Shown piece after piece: positions 50,565-60,874 of a DNA stretch of 64,000 nucleotides. The notes under the pieces are model-generated. The model saw only the letters and a program-made list of their open reading frames with translations, did not search any database and was not told where the DNA came from. Both the position numbers and the translations under genes were made by a program. Within the stretch, counting starts at the first letter, position 1. The number at the start of each line of letters is the position of its first letter. This stretch comes from Icerya purchasi (Eukaryota; Arthropoda; Insecta; Hemiptera; Monophlebidae): the NCBI GenBank assembly GCA_039619475.1, contig CM077116.1, positions 178,899,863-178,963,862 of the forward strand. Reading direction: 5' to 3'.

Positions 50565-50930
50565 ATGGCGCTGGATATGCACAAGAGAGCGATTAACAAA
50601 AATATGCAAATCGACAAAAAAAATATCGAGGAGAAAGAGCTGATGAAGCGAATCGTGACGCCGGAATACCCGTATGATCCGCTAGAGCTAATCGGTGAAC
50701 GGAGTTTTGGTGAACCGAAAGAAGTGCCGATCGATGAAGTGGGCACTCCGATACAAGAATTCTATCGGGACGCTACTCTGTTTATCACGGGCGGTACCGG
50801 ATTCATGGGGAAGGTTCTAATTGAGAAGCTGCTGCGTTCTTGCCCGCATATTAAGCACATCTACCTGTTAGTCAGACACAAAAAAGGCAAAAAACCGCAC
50901 GAAAGGATCGACGAGATATTTCAAGATCGG
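50565..50930 (+). CDS. Fatty acyl-CoA reductase, first coding exon (122 aa)
   Basis: Fatty acyl-CoA reductases use NADPH to turn acyl-CoA into fatty alcohol for cuticular wax, pheromones or ether lipids, usually at the ER or peroxisome membrane. The exon encodes 122 residues. A charged N-terminal leader of about 60 residues is followed by [20 protein letters not shown] with the NAD(P)-binding motif TGGTGFMGK at 75-83. [20 protein letters not shown] and [18 protein letters not shown] follow, all typical of insect members. The ATG is supported by an in-frame TAA at 50553-50555 and a good context (A at -3, G at +4). The frame ends at a phase-0 donor, CGG|GTAAGT (50931). The full protein is about 500 residues, so the remaining catalytic YxxxK part and C-terminal Sterile domain must lie on later exons. 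None was recognised to 64000. Confidence 0.88.
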
Positions 50931-51714
50931 GTAAGTTAACATCGGTTAAACGGATAATTTTTATACCGACTGCTAAGACTTTCGCCAAAATCTCCGGTTA
51001 CGTCTTTCCTCCTAATTCGACACAACTGCTCGAAAATCCGTGTTCTATTCTTCGCGCACATAGAAGTCCAGAAGCGAAACACCGAATCGAACACAGTCTT
51101 CGGGTCGTAGACGAAAAAATTACTTTCTCCCTGAACATACCGGTGCGTAATATCACTAATCCGCGCGCTGAAATGTTTTTTCGGCCTTTAAACATATTGC
51201 AGGCTCCGGATTAACGTCGCGCACACATCACCAACCCATCATTATGTAGACTCGGATGGTGTCGCGAAGTTGCAGAAAACACCGACATATAGACAGTGTG
51301 ATTTCACCTTTGTTTTTCAGCATCTCATTGTTCCCGATCATGTCAGAGTTACTCGGTCTATATAGTACGACCAGTCTCTAGTGTCGTATAAAAGTGTTTG
51401 TCCGATACGGTATTTTCATAATATTGCAATCGTAAGAACCATATACACATATCCAATATTCACCCTGCAAATAAGTAGACCTACCGCGATCTGTGTTTTA
51501 ACACGATGTATTTATATACTATTCTTTTTATACAGTTTACCAGAATTGAAGCGAGCCGTTGACAGAAATACGTAAACACTGATATTCTACCCGAGACATA
51601 CTTTTACAGCTAAATTACGTTTTACTTCAATTTAAAATTCAACTAAATTACTTGTGGACAGAAATTTTTCAGAAGAGCTTTTTCTTTATTTATTCAATGT
51701 TGTTTTTTTTTGTT
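50931..51714 (+). other. Start of reductase intron 1
   Basis: Begins GTAAGT. No further reductase-like exon was recognised here. A frame at 50998-51195 on the other strand has no motif. Confidence 0.6.
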
Positions 51715-51918
51715 TTTTTTTTTTTTTTTTGATTTTCGATTGTAAAATACGCCAGATTATGTATTTCTCTTTTTAGTCCCCACCTAGAGAGGAAAGCATT
51801 AACCCAGGGTAAAAGAAATTTCGATAAACTTTTAATGTCTGGCAGTCGGATTCGAATCACGCCTAGGATTCGAATCACATTACTGCTTAATCGCTAGGCT
51901 ACAGTGGCTAGCTATGAA
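51715..51918 (-). mobile_element. tRNA-derived SINE (family B), in the presumed intron
   Basis: The T-run at 51711-51730 is the A-tail. The head reads GCCACTGTAGCCTAGCGATT (A-box region), then GTGATTCGAATCCTAGGCG and again GTGATTCGAATCCGACTGCC. The B box is thus duplicated within 20 bp. It is homologous to 14274-14435. Confidence 0.65.
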
Positions 51919-53870
51919 AACGTTGGCCATTTTCGTCGATCAAATTTTAAATTCGAAAAAAAAAAAAAAACCTAATCAGAAGCCTATTGCTTCGAAATTT
52001 AATTTAACCGTACCAGCAAACAATTTTAAACGGTTTTAAGTTTACATAAAATTATTGTACCGGTACAATCGGTCGTACTAACGGAAACGGCAATCAAGTA
52101 ATTTTCCTCACACGGTGTTTACCAATAAATAATTTCATTTCTAATATTCATTAATTTTTCGGTTAAATGTATTTTTTTTTTTTCTAATACTTTTCAATAA
52201 AAAAACGAAATGTCGGATAGCGAGGTTTCAAATGAAATAACCCTTAAGCAAGAGTCCAGCTGCAAACTGACCGCAGAGTACAGAGCTGACCGGAATAATT
52301 TCGTAGTACTCCGCGTATGGGAGAATACTTTTAAGGTGAACAACAAATTGATCTTTAACAACTTCACCGATTCGTTAATAATTTTACTTCCCTACGAATA
52401 TGGGTAAAAACTGGTGATTTACCGAGAACGTAGCATGCGCTTCACCTGATTTACGGCATTGTACTGCCCGGAAATAAGTAAATACGAAATAATTATTGTT
52501 TTCGATTTTCTGATAATTCCATTATTTATGCGAATAGTCGCCATTGCAATGTTATACTTCATTAATAATTAGTTCAGACTGAAATTCTCGAGGTCGTTTA
52601 TGGTTAACTGTCGGTATTACAATTCAAAATTGTTACACCATCCATCGCAAACTTCTCATCGCATCATCGAAATCAAAGGACACAAATTACATTTTTTTCT
52701 TCTGCTTCTCCTTTCCTTTATTATTATTATTATTATTATTATTATATTATTGAATGTTTTACATCAAAGCTGAAATGCAATAGCTAAGAAGTAAATTATA
52801 ACTATCTTATAACTATCGAAAAAAAAACAAACTAGTTTGGCTTTATAATTTCACACTCGGCTGCAATATTAGCGAAGGTTATTTTGCAATTACAGAGATT
52901 GCAATTAAAGAAGAAAAAAAAAGAACTATAATGGAATATGTAAAACGCGGAAACTGAAATTCTATAATTCTCTCCGAGTTTGAGAGACGTGCGAATAAAT
53001 TTCCGTCAAAATATTTGCAATTTTAACTGAAATTGATAAACTTGAACTACTGTTGTCAACAATTTCGACGCAAGATGGTTCTAGAAAAAAGGCGTATATA
53101 AAACGCCAATGCTTTTAGTTATCTTTTTATCCTTAAAATGATGTAGTAGAATAAATGAAAATATTTTTTTAAAATTCGATTGGGAAAACAAAAATCAATA
53201 GTTGCGGGTTGTTTCTAAAGCAAGAGCGAGAGAAGTAGCTTAGAACTTAGTCAAGATGATAAAGTATGAAGGTGCGCTTATGCGAGGTAGACAGATAGAA
53301 CGTTCATATGGATTTGTAAGGATTCGCTGTGATACAAAGGGTATTAAAGTTTACATTTATACGAGTTATATAACGAAATTCCACTATTAAAATATTAAAA
53401 ATAATAGTACTGCTTTTTTAAATGAAGTCACAAACATTTTTATGAACCGCAGTGAGAGAAATTTCTGTCTTCTAAACCCCTTGAATACGTGAAAAAAAGC
53501 AAAAATTCAATTTTTCTAAAATCGACACATATTGACAATGTAAAAATACTCATTTTACAATACGGAAACATTCATTTTGCCAAGTTTACTACTTATTCGT
53601 TGTATATATTTCACATACCACGAATAGATTTATGGTATTCACGTTACACGCAAAATATACCATAAATTTTTCAATATTCGAGCGTAACTGTCCTAGAAAA
53701 ATTTCTCGCCTTAATATTTCTGTAATAATATATACATATGTGTGTGTATATATACATTTACATTATGTCCATTTGATTAACGTAAAACTGGGTAACACGC
53801 ATTTTATTAATATAAAATCAACGTAAATAGAATATTATGTGTGTTATTTCTTCCTGTAATCGCTTGTCTC
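51919..53870. other. Intronic sequence without recognised exon; ATT tract at 52719-52748
   Basis: AT-rich. The 65-codon frame at 52210-52407 (+) has fairly ordinary composition but no domain, no splice-acceptor context and no reductase similarity. Confidence 0.4.
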
Positions 53871-54324
53871 AATAATATGATAAGTTATAAATATTATATT
53901 TTAAAAACCCTTAAATTACGTTACAAATGTTATATATTTTTATATATTGCACGGACACAGAGTACCCCTTTCAATTCATTAAAACATATAACTTTATTTA
54001 TATTAAATTATTAATTAAATTAAAATACAAGTTTAAAAAACATAATTAATTCACAAAATATATATAAAATTCGTCCTACCGGTTTCGTCTACTTGACATA
54101 TTCATGGCGAAACCGCTGGGACGAATTTTATATATATATTTTTGTGAATTAATTATGTTTTTAAAACTTGTATTTAATTTAATTAATAATTTAATATAAA
54201 TAAAGTTATATGTTTTAATGAATTGAAAGGTACTCTGTGTCCGTGCAATATATAAAAATAAATAACATTTGTAACGTAATTTAAGCGTTTTTAAAATATA
54301 ATATTTATAACTTATCATATTATT
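53871..54324. repeat. Near-perfect 454-bp palindrome
   Basis: Left arm 53871-54087 and right arm 54108-54324 are each 217 bp and about 95 percent complementary by eye, with only a few substitutions and 1-3 bp indels. The loop is 20 bp (54088-54107). The arms are AT-rich with a short GC-richer part (GCACGGACACAGAGTACC). It lies in the presumed first intron of the reductase on the transcribed strand, so pre-mRNA could fold into a long hairpin. Minus-strand centre sequence, ATGAATATG then AAGTAGACGAAACC, recalls termini of Penelope-like elements. Confidence 0.92.
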
Positions 54325-54809
54325 TAAATAGAATATATTTATGTTTTTAAAGCTTCGAAGTAGCCTATCTTAAATTCATGTACCCTTGGTAGTATTGACG
54401 AAAGTACCCCTGTTGTATGTATTAACGTTTTTTTTTCTTCCAATTTTTTGCGATTCTGTGTAAAGTCTCATTACTAAATTTTAAAAAAGTTTCAGAATAA
54501 CAGGGAAATTGGTTAATATCAAAGAAAAAAGTTAGAAAACGGAGGGTCTTCTAGAGACGACGGAAAATGATATAACCTTGTCATCGTTAGGAATATAAGC
54601 GAGCGCGTCATCATTAACGTAGCTATCAGGGTGAATGTTGTAAATTTAGAGACGTTTAATGAGCAAGAATTTAAACTGAAGTCTCGAGAAATTCTCTTGG
54701 GAAAACTTGCGATGGCTCGTTTGTCAGCGAAAGTTCATCAGTGTAGGATTTGAGCGGAATGTTAAATGCCACTGTGACCTTTTTATTTTTTCCCCGTTTT
54801 TTTTTTTCT
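54325..54809. other. No gene seen
   Basis: AT-rich intronic sequence, ending in T-runs that form the tail of the next LINE copy. Confidence 0.4.
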
Positions 54810-56300
54810 TTCTTTTTATGGGTTCCTGAACATGGGAATTAGCCTAAGAGCAGAAGAAAAGAGGGGACGGAGACTTAGATCATTACTCGATCAGAGATAG
54901 CCGACAAAAGGGAATCAAGAGCTTGGATAAGACAAAAGGAAGGAATGGAGTGAATGAATGAAGCACTGTATGAAGTGGAAACTCCGCGTGATAAAAGAAA
55001 GGAATAAAAAGAAGTTTGTTCAGTTGAAAGCAACGAACAATCGGACATTATGTGATCGAGGTCGGAAATAAAGCGAAGTTTTAGAGGGTTGAAATGGACA
55101 ATAAGAAGACGGCACGAGACAAAAACTGGAAAAGCGAAGAATGTGCCAAAAACGCAGACGGAAAATCGCGGAGAAATTAAAGAGACGCACAGAAGGGAAG
55201 TGAAGAAAATAGACAAGAAAAAGGAATCCGTGTTAGAGAATGAGGAGGCGTAAGAGGGGTTAAACCAAAAATTTTGAATAAGCAGCGATAAACAGAAGGA
55301 TAATGTTGGAGGACGAGAAAACGGAAAGAAACCTACCGGAGAAGGAAGACAACCGAGCGAATCAGACCAACTCATTTTCCTCGATTTCGGCATGATCAGG
55401 AACCTAAAAGCGATCAAATTGTATTGAGCGAGAAAGGAAGAGATCATAAATCAAAGAACGAATAAAAAGGATGACGTAGTTTGAGTGAGAAGAAAGAGGA
55501 GATGGCCTGCAGCATGTTTTGAGCATTCGACAGGATGAGGATATTGCGAGAGACAAGTATGAGGATTTAATAAATAGAAGGACATGCAGAATAGAAATGT
55601 ACTCAGCACAAAAGATTGATCCAAGGGAGGAAAGTTTAAAGGACTTGAAGTGATTTAAAGAAGGACGAAAAAAAAGCTACACCGACTCTATTAGGCCTTT
55701 TAGAGCCATTAGTGAAGATCATCGAAAAGTGGTTAGGGAAAGAAAAACTTAGAAATTCCGATCTGATAACATGATGTAGAATAGGCTTAGAAACAGGAGA
55801 ATGAAATGCAGTTGATAGGCTGAAGAAAAGGGGAAATATTGAAAGGGAGTATGGGTGTTTATCATAGGTATACGGAGAAAACTAAACGAGACGAGCAGCG
55901 ACAAGAGATAGAATTGGAGTTTTGTTGGCGGAAAAGCGCCCGTAACGTAAGATGGAGAAATAAGAAAAAATAAGAGAGCGTGAGGAAATTGGTATTCGTC
56001 TGATAAGGAAACGATAGCCTCTAAGTAAGAACGTCGAAGAAAGAGAGGAGCGATGTGAGATTCAGCAAGCGGAGCCGGAATAGAAGTAAATTTTCGGGCT
56101 CCAAGAGGCGGAGGCGGAGACAAGTATTTTGGACGCCCGATCTTAGACTAAAGGGATCTAGAAGAATTTCCGTAATTGTAGCAGCGGTAATCAAAAACAG
56201 AACGAATAAAAGATTTGATGAACATAAGCAACGTCACCGTGTGACAAAGGAATTTAATGAGTTTGAACCTTTTGCAAGAGGATAAGTATGGATGATTGAT
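54810..56300 (-). mobile_element. LINE copy from RT thumb to 3' end (main family)
   Basis: The longest copy of the main family, about 1.5 kb. On the minus strand it reads SFIRSVFDYRCYNYGNSSRS (RT thumb, near 56210-56150), then APLAESHIAPLFLRRSYLEA within 55749-56123. Next come MIFTNGS near 55705-55730 (RNase H first Asp changed to Asn), HAEIEENELV near 55365-55395, and the C-terminal end FISDLDHIMSDCSLLSTE, then SAISDRVMI with its stop at 54875. Frameshifts separate these blocks. The 3' UTR ends at a T-run (A-tail). Confidence 0.75.
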
Positions 56301-56579
56301 TTAGTCATGGAATATGAAAGACGACTAAACCGAAAAATACGAAAATAACGAGAAGAAGAAGTAAAAGGGACTGGGCGGTTAAGATCAATTAAATAAAATG
56401 CAACTGTGATGAAATGCAGCGTTACTGTTCTCGTTTGCCCTAGCGGGATGGGGCTACGATAAAATAATGAAAATCTTAATCTTTAGAAGATATTTTAATC
56501 GCAGAACGGTGTGAAATAAAAATATCTGACGACTTCGGCAGGCGCCCTGTTTTCACTAGTCCAATATATGTATATATAT

Positions 56580-57290
56580 TTTTTTTTTTTTTTTATGGGT
56601 ACGCCAACGAAGAGCAACAGCCCAATCAGCCAAGGAATCTAAGTAATAGTTCAAAAGGAGAATAACATATTAGATTTCAATCTGGTGCGAGATTGAATGA
56701 ATAAAATAAGCTAGAATAGGAACAACTGACAAGGAAGGAAATGAGAGAACATAAGAGTCATTGTATGGAGTAGGAAGACGAAGATCCAAAAGCCGAGAAT
56801 AAAAGAGAGAACGTTCTGAAGAGAGTAAGGAACATTCGAAGAAGACGTGATTGATATCACACGGGAAAAAGGAGTCCTCTGGGTGAAGAGGGCACCGCGG
56901 AGAAGAGACGAGGGAAAAACGATAAAGTGACGAAGGAAGAAAGGTATGACCGAAACGAAGACGACATATAGCGGTGATCAGGGGACGACAAAGGGAAGGA
57001 AACATGTCGAACCATCTGGTCAAAGAAGGTAAGGGCTGAACGGAAAGATAAAAGGAATTCGGATTTGAGAAAAGGGAAAAATAAATATCCTTCCATAATC
57101 TAAGGTGAAACTGTTTGGAAATACGATTAATATTGTGAGCGGAAAATTTATGAAGAGGATGTCCATTGGAAGCTCCTGAGCGAGCCAAGGAATCAGCCAC
57201 CTCATTACCCTCAATTCCAGCATGGCTAGGAATCCACACAATATAAATAGATAATAAGTTAATAAAAACCATATGAAAACAACTGACACA
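56580..57290 (-). mobile_element. Best preserved main-family LINE 3' fragment
   Basis: A clean 200-codon frame at 56670-57272 starts inside RNase H (VWIPSHAGIEGNEVADSLAR with the His, Asn and last Asp). It continues GASNGHPLHKFSAHNINRIS and ICRLRFGHTFLPSSLYRF, and has the putative zinc knuckle CPLH..CDINHVFFEC followed by SLLSSERSLFYSRLL. It ends HSISHQIEI. The 3' UTR and an A-tail (T-run at 56580-56594) follow. It serves as the reference for this family. The 5' truncation lies near 57290, and no duplication of the target was recognised. Confidence 0.85.
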
Positions 57291-57640
57291 CTTTTGAGCT
57301 TGCTTTTTCCCCTATAGATTATACGAGTTTTAAACGATGTGTAGCCGTTAACGCTAACAAATTAAATTAACTAAATATCATTAGCTCAGATATATGTGAA
57401 CGCGAGAAACAAGAAGCATCTATTCAGTATATGGCTCGAGATGTGAAAAACAAAGGAAGGCAAGAATTGTATAAAGAAACCGTCCGAACATATATAACGC
57501 TGCCAATTCATATTAATCAAATAATCAGTAAACCAACATCAAAAGCGGAATTATACCGATGTTTAAAAAACAATCGCGTTAATGAATAAATTTAAGTTTT
57601 TTAGATATAAATATATTATACTACTTCCGTTTCTCGCATA
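57291..57640. other. No gene seen
   Basis: AT-rich intronic sequence. Confidence 0.4.
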
Positions 57641-58003
57641 GTCTCCTTCCTTCTTCACTAAATCGCTTTTCTATGGCTGCATCTCCTTTTTGTCCATTGG
57701 ATCCTGAACGTTCCCAGTATGTTTGTGATGCGAATCACGTGCTCTTCGAGTGCTCCGGTTTGTCTCGCGGGCGTGAGTTACTTTATTATCATCTTTTAAA
57801 GCTTGGTCTTCCTGATCCTTTCAACGCCTCTTATGTTCTTTCTCTACCTATTCTCTCCGTTGTTCCTGTCCTAAGGGTGTTCCTTGATTCCATTGTCGAC
57901 AGAATAAAAATATAATTTCTATTCTATTCCATGTATCTATTCCTTTTTGCTGGGCTAATGCTTTTTGGTAGCAAACCCAAGGGGGGTAAAAAAAAAAAAA
58001 AAA
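57641..58003 (+). mobile_element. LINE ORF2 C-terminus and 3' UTR (main family)
   Basis: An open frame (57673-57915) reads SPFCPLDPERSQYVCDANHV, LFECSGLSRGRELLYYHLLK, then LGLPDPFNASYVLSLPILSV and ends IVDRIKI. The knuckle Cys and His residues (CPL, CDANH, FEC) are all present. The 3' UTR contains GCTGGGCTAATGC, then AGCAAACCCAAGG and an A-run. 5'-truncated. Confidence 0.8.
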
Positions 58004-58340
58004 TACTTCAATTGAGAAAACTGGCTAAATAGGTAATACCGAGACCAAAAAAAAAAAAATAATAATAATAATAAAACGATGTTAAAATTGCAATCTGTAA
58101 ATTACTACTGTTCAGCGGTGGTGGGTCAGTATATAATTTAATTTTTATGAAAAATTTTCGATCCCTAGATTTGTTAAATGCAACGGGTGCCAAAAAATGT
58201 ATAGTAATAAAAAGGGAAATTTGAAATAAAAATTTAACATGTATTTTTTTTTATTAGTTTTTTAAGGCAAAAAAAAAGCTTAAAAACCCTAATCTCAAAC
58301 TACGTTTGAGTTCAAATAAAAAAATTAAATTATCTTTTTG
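58004..58340. other. No gene seen; A-rich
   Basis: Several A-runs and an AAT tract at 58060-58075. Confidence 0.4.
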
Positions 58341-59640
58341 CGTTATAAATTTTAGTATATGTGCCGAAAAAGCAAAAAAGCTAAAACAAAAAAGGAGATC
58401 ACAACGAAACTCGACCACCACAGTTCTCATGATTCAGAAGTAAATAAAATACAACCAAGTGATACTGACGAATTTCAACAACATCACGCATCGCAAAAAT
58501 CACTTAATCTAATTTACGAGCCCCTAAAAAGAACATTTATGAAAATGGATCAAGATATCAGCTGTCTCTGCAAAATGTTGCCCTTTTTATAGATATGTGT
58601 AAACCAGCCAAAATTGTGTATGATGTCAAAGACTTCACTACCAACATTACAGGACTTGTTTCCATGCTAGATGAGAACTATCAGTTCCTAACTGACCGTT
58701 GAACTAAAGCAAAATTTACCAAGATTATGACGGTACTAAAAGATCGAGTACAGTCCATTCCTAACTCAGACCCAACAGTTTACCCAAAGCCATCAGACTG
58801 AGCGACCAAACATGGCAAAACAATCACCGCAAGTTGTCATATAAACATACATAAATGCAGGAGGGTACATTTATTTCGCGGAACTGCAATGGCATATATT
58901 TACACCATGAAGACCTTAAACTTATCCTATCAGAATGTAATCCGTCTGTCATCTGTCTCCAGGAAACGCATTTTAAAAGCAAGCAAAATTTCTATATCCC
59001 TGGCTATAAAATAATTTTCACTACAGTACATGACTATGCACACAGTGGCATATTAATAGCTGTTAAATCAAAACATCATTATGAAACAGTCGAGTTAAAC
59101 ACTGGGCTACCAGCGTTAGCAGTCAAAGTTTACTTTAAACAACCAATTACAATATGCACTGTGTATTTTACAGAGGTGGTAATTAGTATGGAACATTTAA
59201 TTTTATTGATAAAACCTCTGCCTAAACCGTTCATAATATTAGGAGATATGAACGCTCATAGCCCTATGTGGTCAAGCAAAAAGCCAAATTCAAGAGGCAA
59301 GATCATAGAAAATGCAATTAACGCATTTAACCTCACATTGCTTAATTTAACGGAGCCAACTCATTATAACTTTTCTGATCGAACATGGTCTAACGCCTTG
59401 TGTTCCCTTCAATTGAGCAGTAAAATACAATTTTATGTACATCATAACCTTCGTGAAAGTGATCATTTTGCGATTATTATAAAAAGCCAGTTACGACCAG
59501 CACTCGTTTTGGCGGGTGAGAGTTTCACAAATTTAGGCGGAAAAATTTTCAAAAAATGATAACACCAAACAAAACGTTGGCACCGAAAAAGCTTTAAATT
59601 CCGCATTACCCACTTCCTAGAAGGCTTCAAGTTGCACGGA
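58341..59640 (+). mobile_element. LINE 5' part: ORF1 remnant and AP-type endonuclease
   Basis: The left part (58359-58820) is a broken ORF1-like region. The frame at 58855-59559 encodes an APE-like endonuclease, which nicks target DNA to prime reverse transcription. Its motifs are RNCNG (N10), CLQETH (E37), LGDMNAHSPMW (D131, N133, H135) and ESDHFAI (D203, H204). The TWS..LCS block lacks the I-D-L-T residues normally between them, so an active-site Asp is missing. After about 59540 similarity fades and no reverse transcriptase follows, so the copy is truncated at its 3' side. This is unusual because LINEs normally lose the 5' side. It has ORF1-type sequence that the other copies lack, so its relation to 18400-19925 is open. 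Confidence 0.75.
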
Positions 59641-60671
59641 AAATAAAGAAACCATCGGCACATCGGGAAAAATTGTACGCGAAGTAAATAAATCAAAAAC
59701 ATTTTTTCACAGCTTGAAATTGAATATTGATTATACCGGAGAAGAGTAATCTGTGTGAAAGTAAAGACAGCCGAGAGAAAAAAACTAGTTCCTAATATTC
59801 TCTTCGCATACACGCGGACCAATCAAAATCGTCAATGAAAAGTTTAACATCATAATATCCGCTTAGCACTCGCTGTATTTTACTTACTCGTGAGTAAAAT
59901 GAGATTGAAAAACACTTTATAAACATAAGCAAAGTCCACTTTTTAACATTAGTTTGATAAATTAGCGACGGTCTCTGAAAGAAGAGATGAAAAATGTAAA
60001 CGCAAATGCCTAACGATAGAGCGCCGTAGTACGGGTGTTTAAGCAGAGCAATGGTCTGGCAAAAATGTTCAGTTAAGTAAATTCGTTCACTTTCGCACAT
60101 GACTTACAAATATAGCCAGTAAAATTAAGTCGGATAAAACAGTAATTTTAAGAAGAATTAATAAATCAGACTGAAGTTATTATGCAATTTATGAGAACGT
60201 AAGTTGATAAACAATAGAGACGCGTTCTGAATTATAATAGGCTACACGAGACGTCAGTGTGATGTATACGTTTATATGATACGCGCGCACACATACATAT
60301 ATATTAAAATAGTACGCTTGCACGGCTGTTTAACTTAATAACTGACTTCTTTGTCCAGGTGATTACTCGTCTTGAGGTCACAAGTGTGAAATGACGATTT
60401 AATTGATAATTGCATTTTCATTACGTAATGGCACGAGTTAGAGAAGAATTGAAACACGGCGAAGAGAGGGAGCGATGCGATGCGTGTTTGCAAGCTAGTT
60501 CTATGAGAATATGCTAATACTTAGATATATTATTGAAATATCTGAAAAAAATACATCATGAAGATGCGCGCAGGTGAGAAATAAAATTATAAAATGATAT
60601 ACGCACGAGATGGTGTAACGGTTAGATTGAAAATGTTTCCCTTGGAATGCTAAAGTAGGCGAGTAATAAAA
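59641..60671. other. No gene seen
   Basis: AT-rich. A tRNA-like string (GAGATGGTGTAACGGTTAGA, 60608-60627) resembles an A-box head but has no B box or cloverleaf, so it is not called as a gene. Confidence 0.4.
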
Positions 60672-60684
60672 AATCAAACGATAT
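60672..60684. repeat. Target-site duplication, left (13 bp)
   Basis: AATCAAACGATAT is repeated at 60862-60874 around a short LINE 3' end. Confidence 0.75.
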
Positions 60685-60861
60685 TATAGTGCTTCTTTTC
60701 TTCTTTTGTCCTTTCCTTGCCAACACTCCTGCTCAAGAATTCCCCTGTTACTTTCCTTTGTACTTTCCACTTCTGATCGCATATGTTTTTGCTTCTTTTC
60801 TTTCTATTTGTTTCCGGGTTAAAGTCCACTTGGTTGACAAGCCCAATAGACGAGGAGGGGG
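60685..60861 (+). mobile_element. Very short LINE 3'-end insertion with target-site duplications
   Basis: A 177-bp insert of CT-rich LINE sequence with the family 3' UTR (CCGGGTTAAAGTCCACTTGG, TTGACAAGCCCAATAGACG). It is bracketed by a 13-bp duplication (60672-60684 and 60862-60874). Notably it ends in GAGGAGGGGG and not an A-run. Confidence 0.7.
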
Positions 60862-60874
60862 AATCAAACGATAT

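Noticed and set aside
52210..52407. 65-codon frame considered as a second reductase exon
   Set aside because: No similarity to the expected second Rossmann part of the enzyme, and no acceptor or donor at suitable positions.
53825..54336. AAATAGAATAT on both sides of the palindrome considered as a target duplication
   Set aside because: The left copy is 35 bp away from the arm and the sequence is low complexity, so chance is likely.
55749..56285. Opposing open frames of 124 and 76 codons considered as host genes
   Set aside because: The minus frame carries LINE reverse transcriptase thumb sequence; the plus frame is its antisense shadow.
60605..60650. tRNA gene candidate starting GAGATGGTGTAACGGTTAGA
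   Set aside because: No anticodon stem, B box or acceptor complement is present; at most a SINE head or chance A box.
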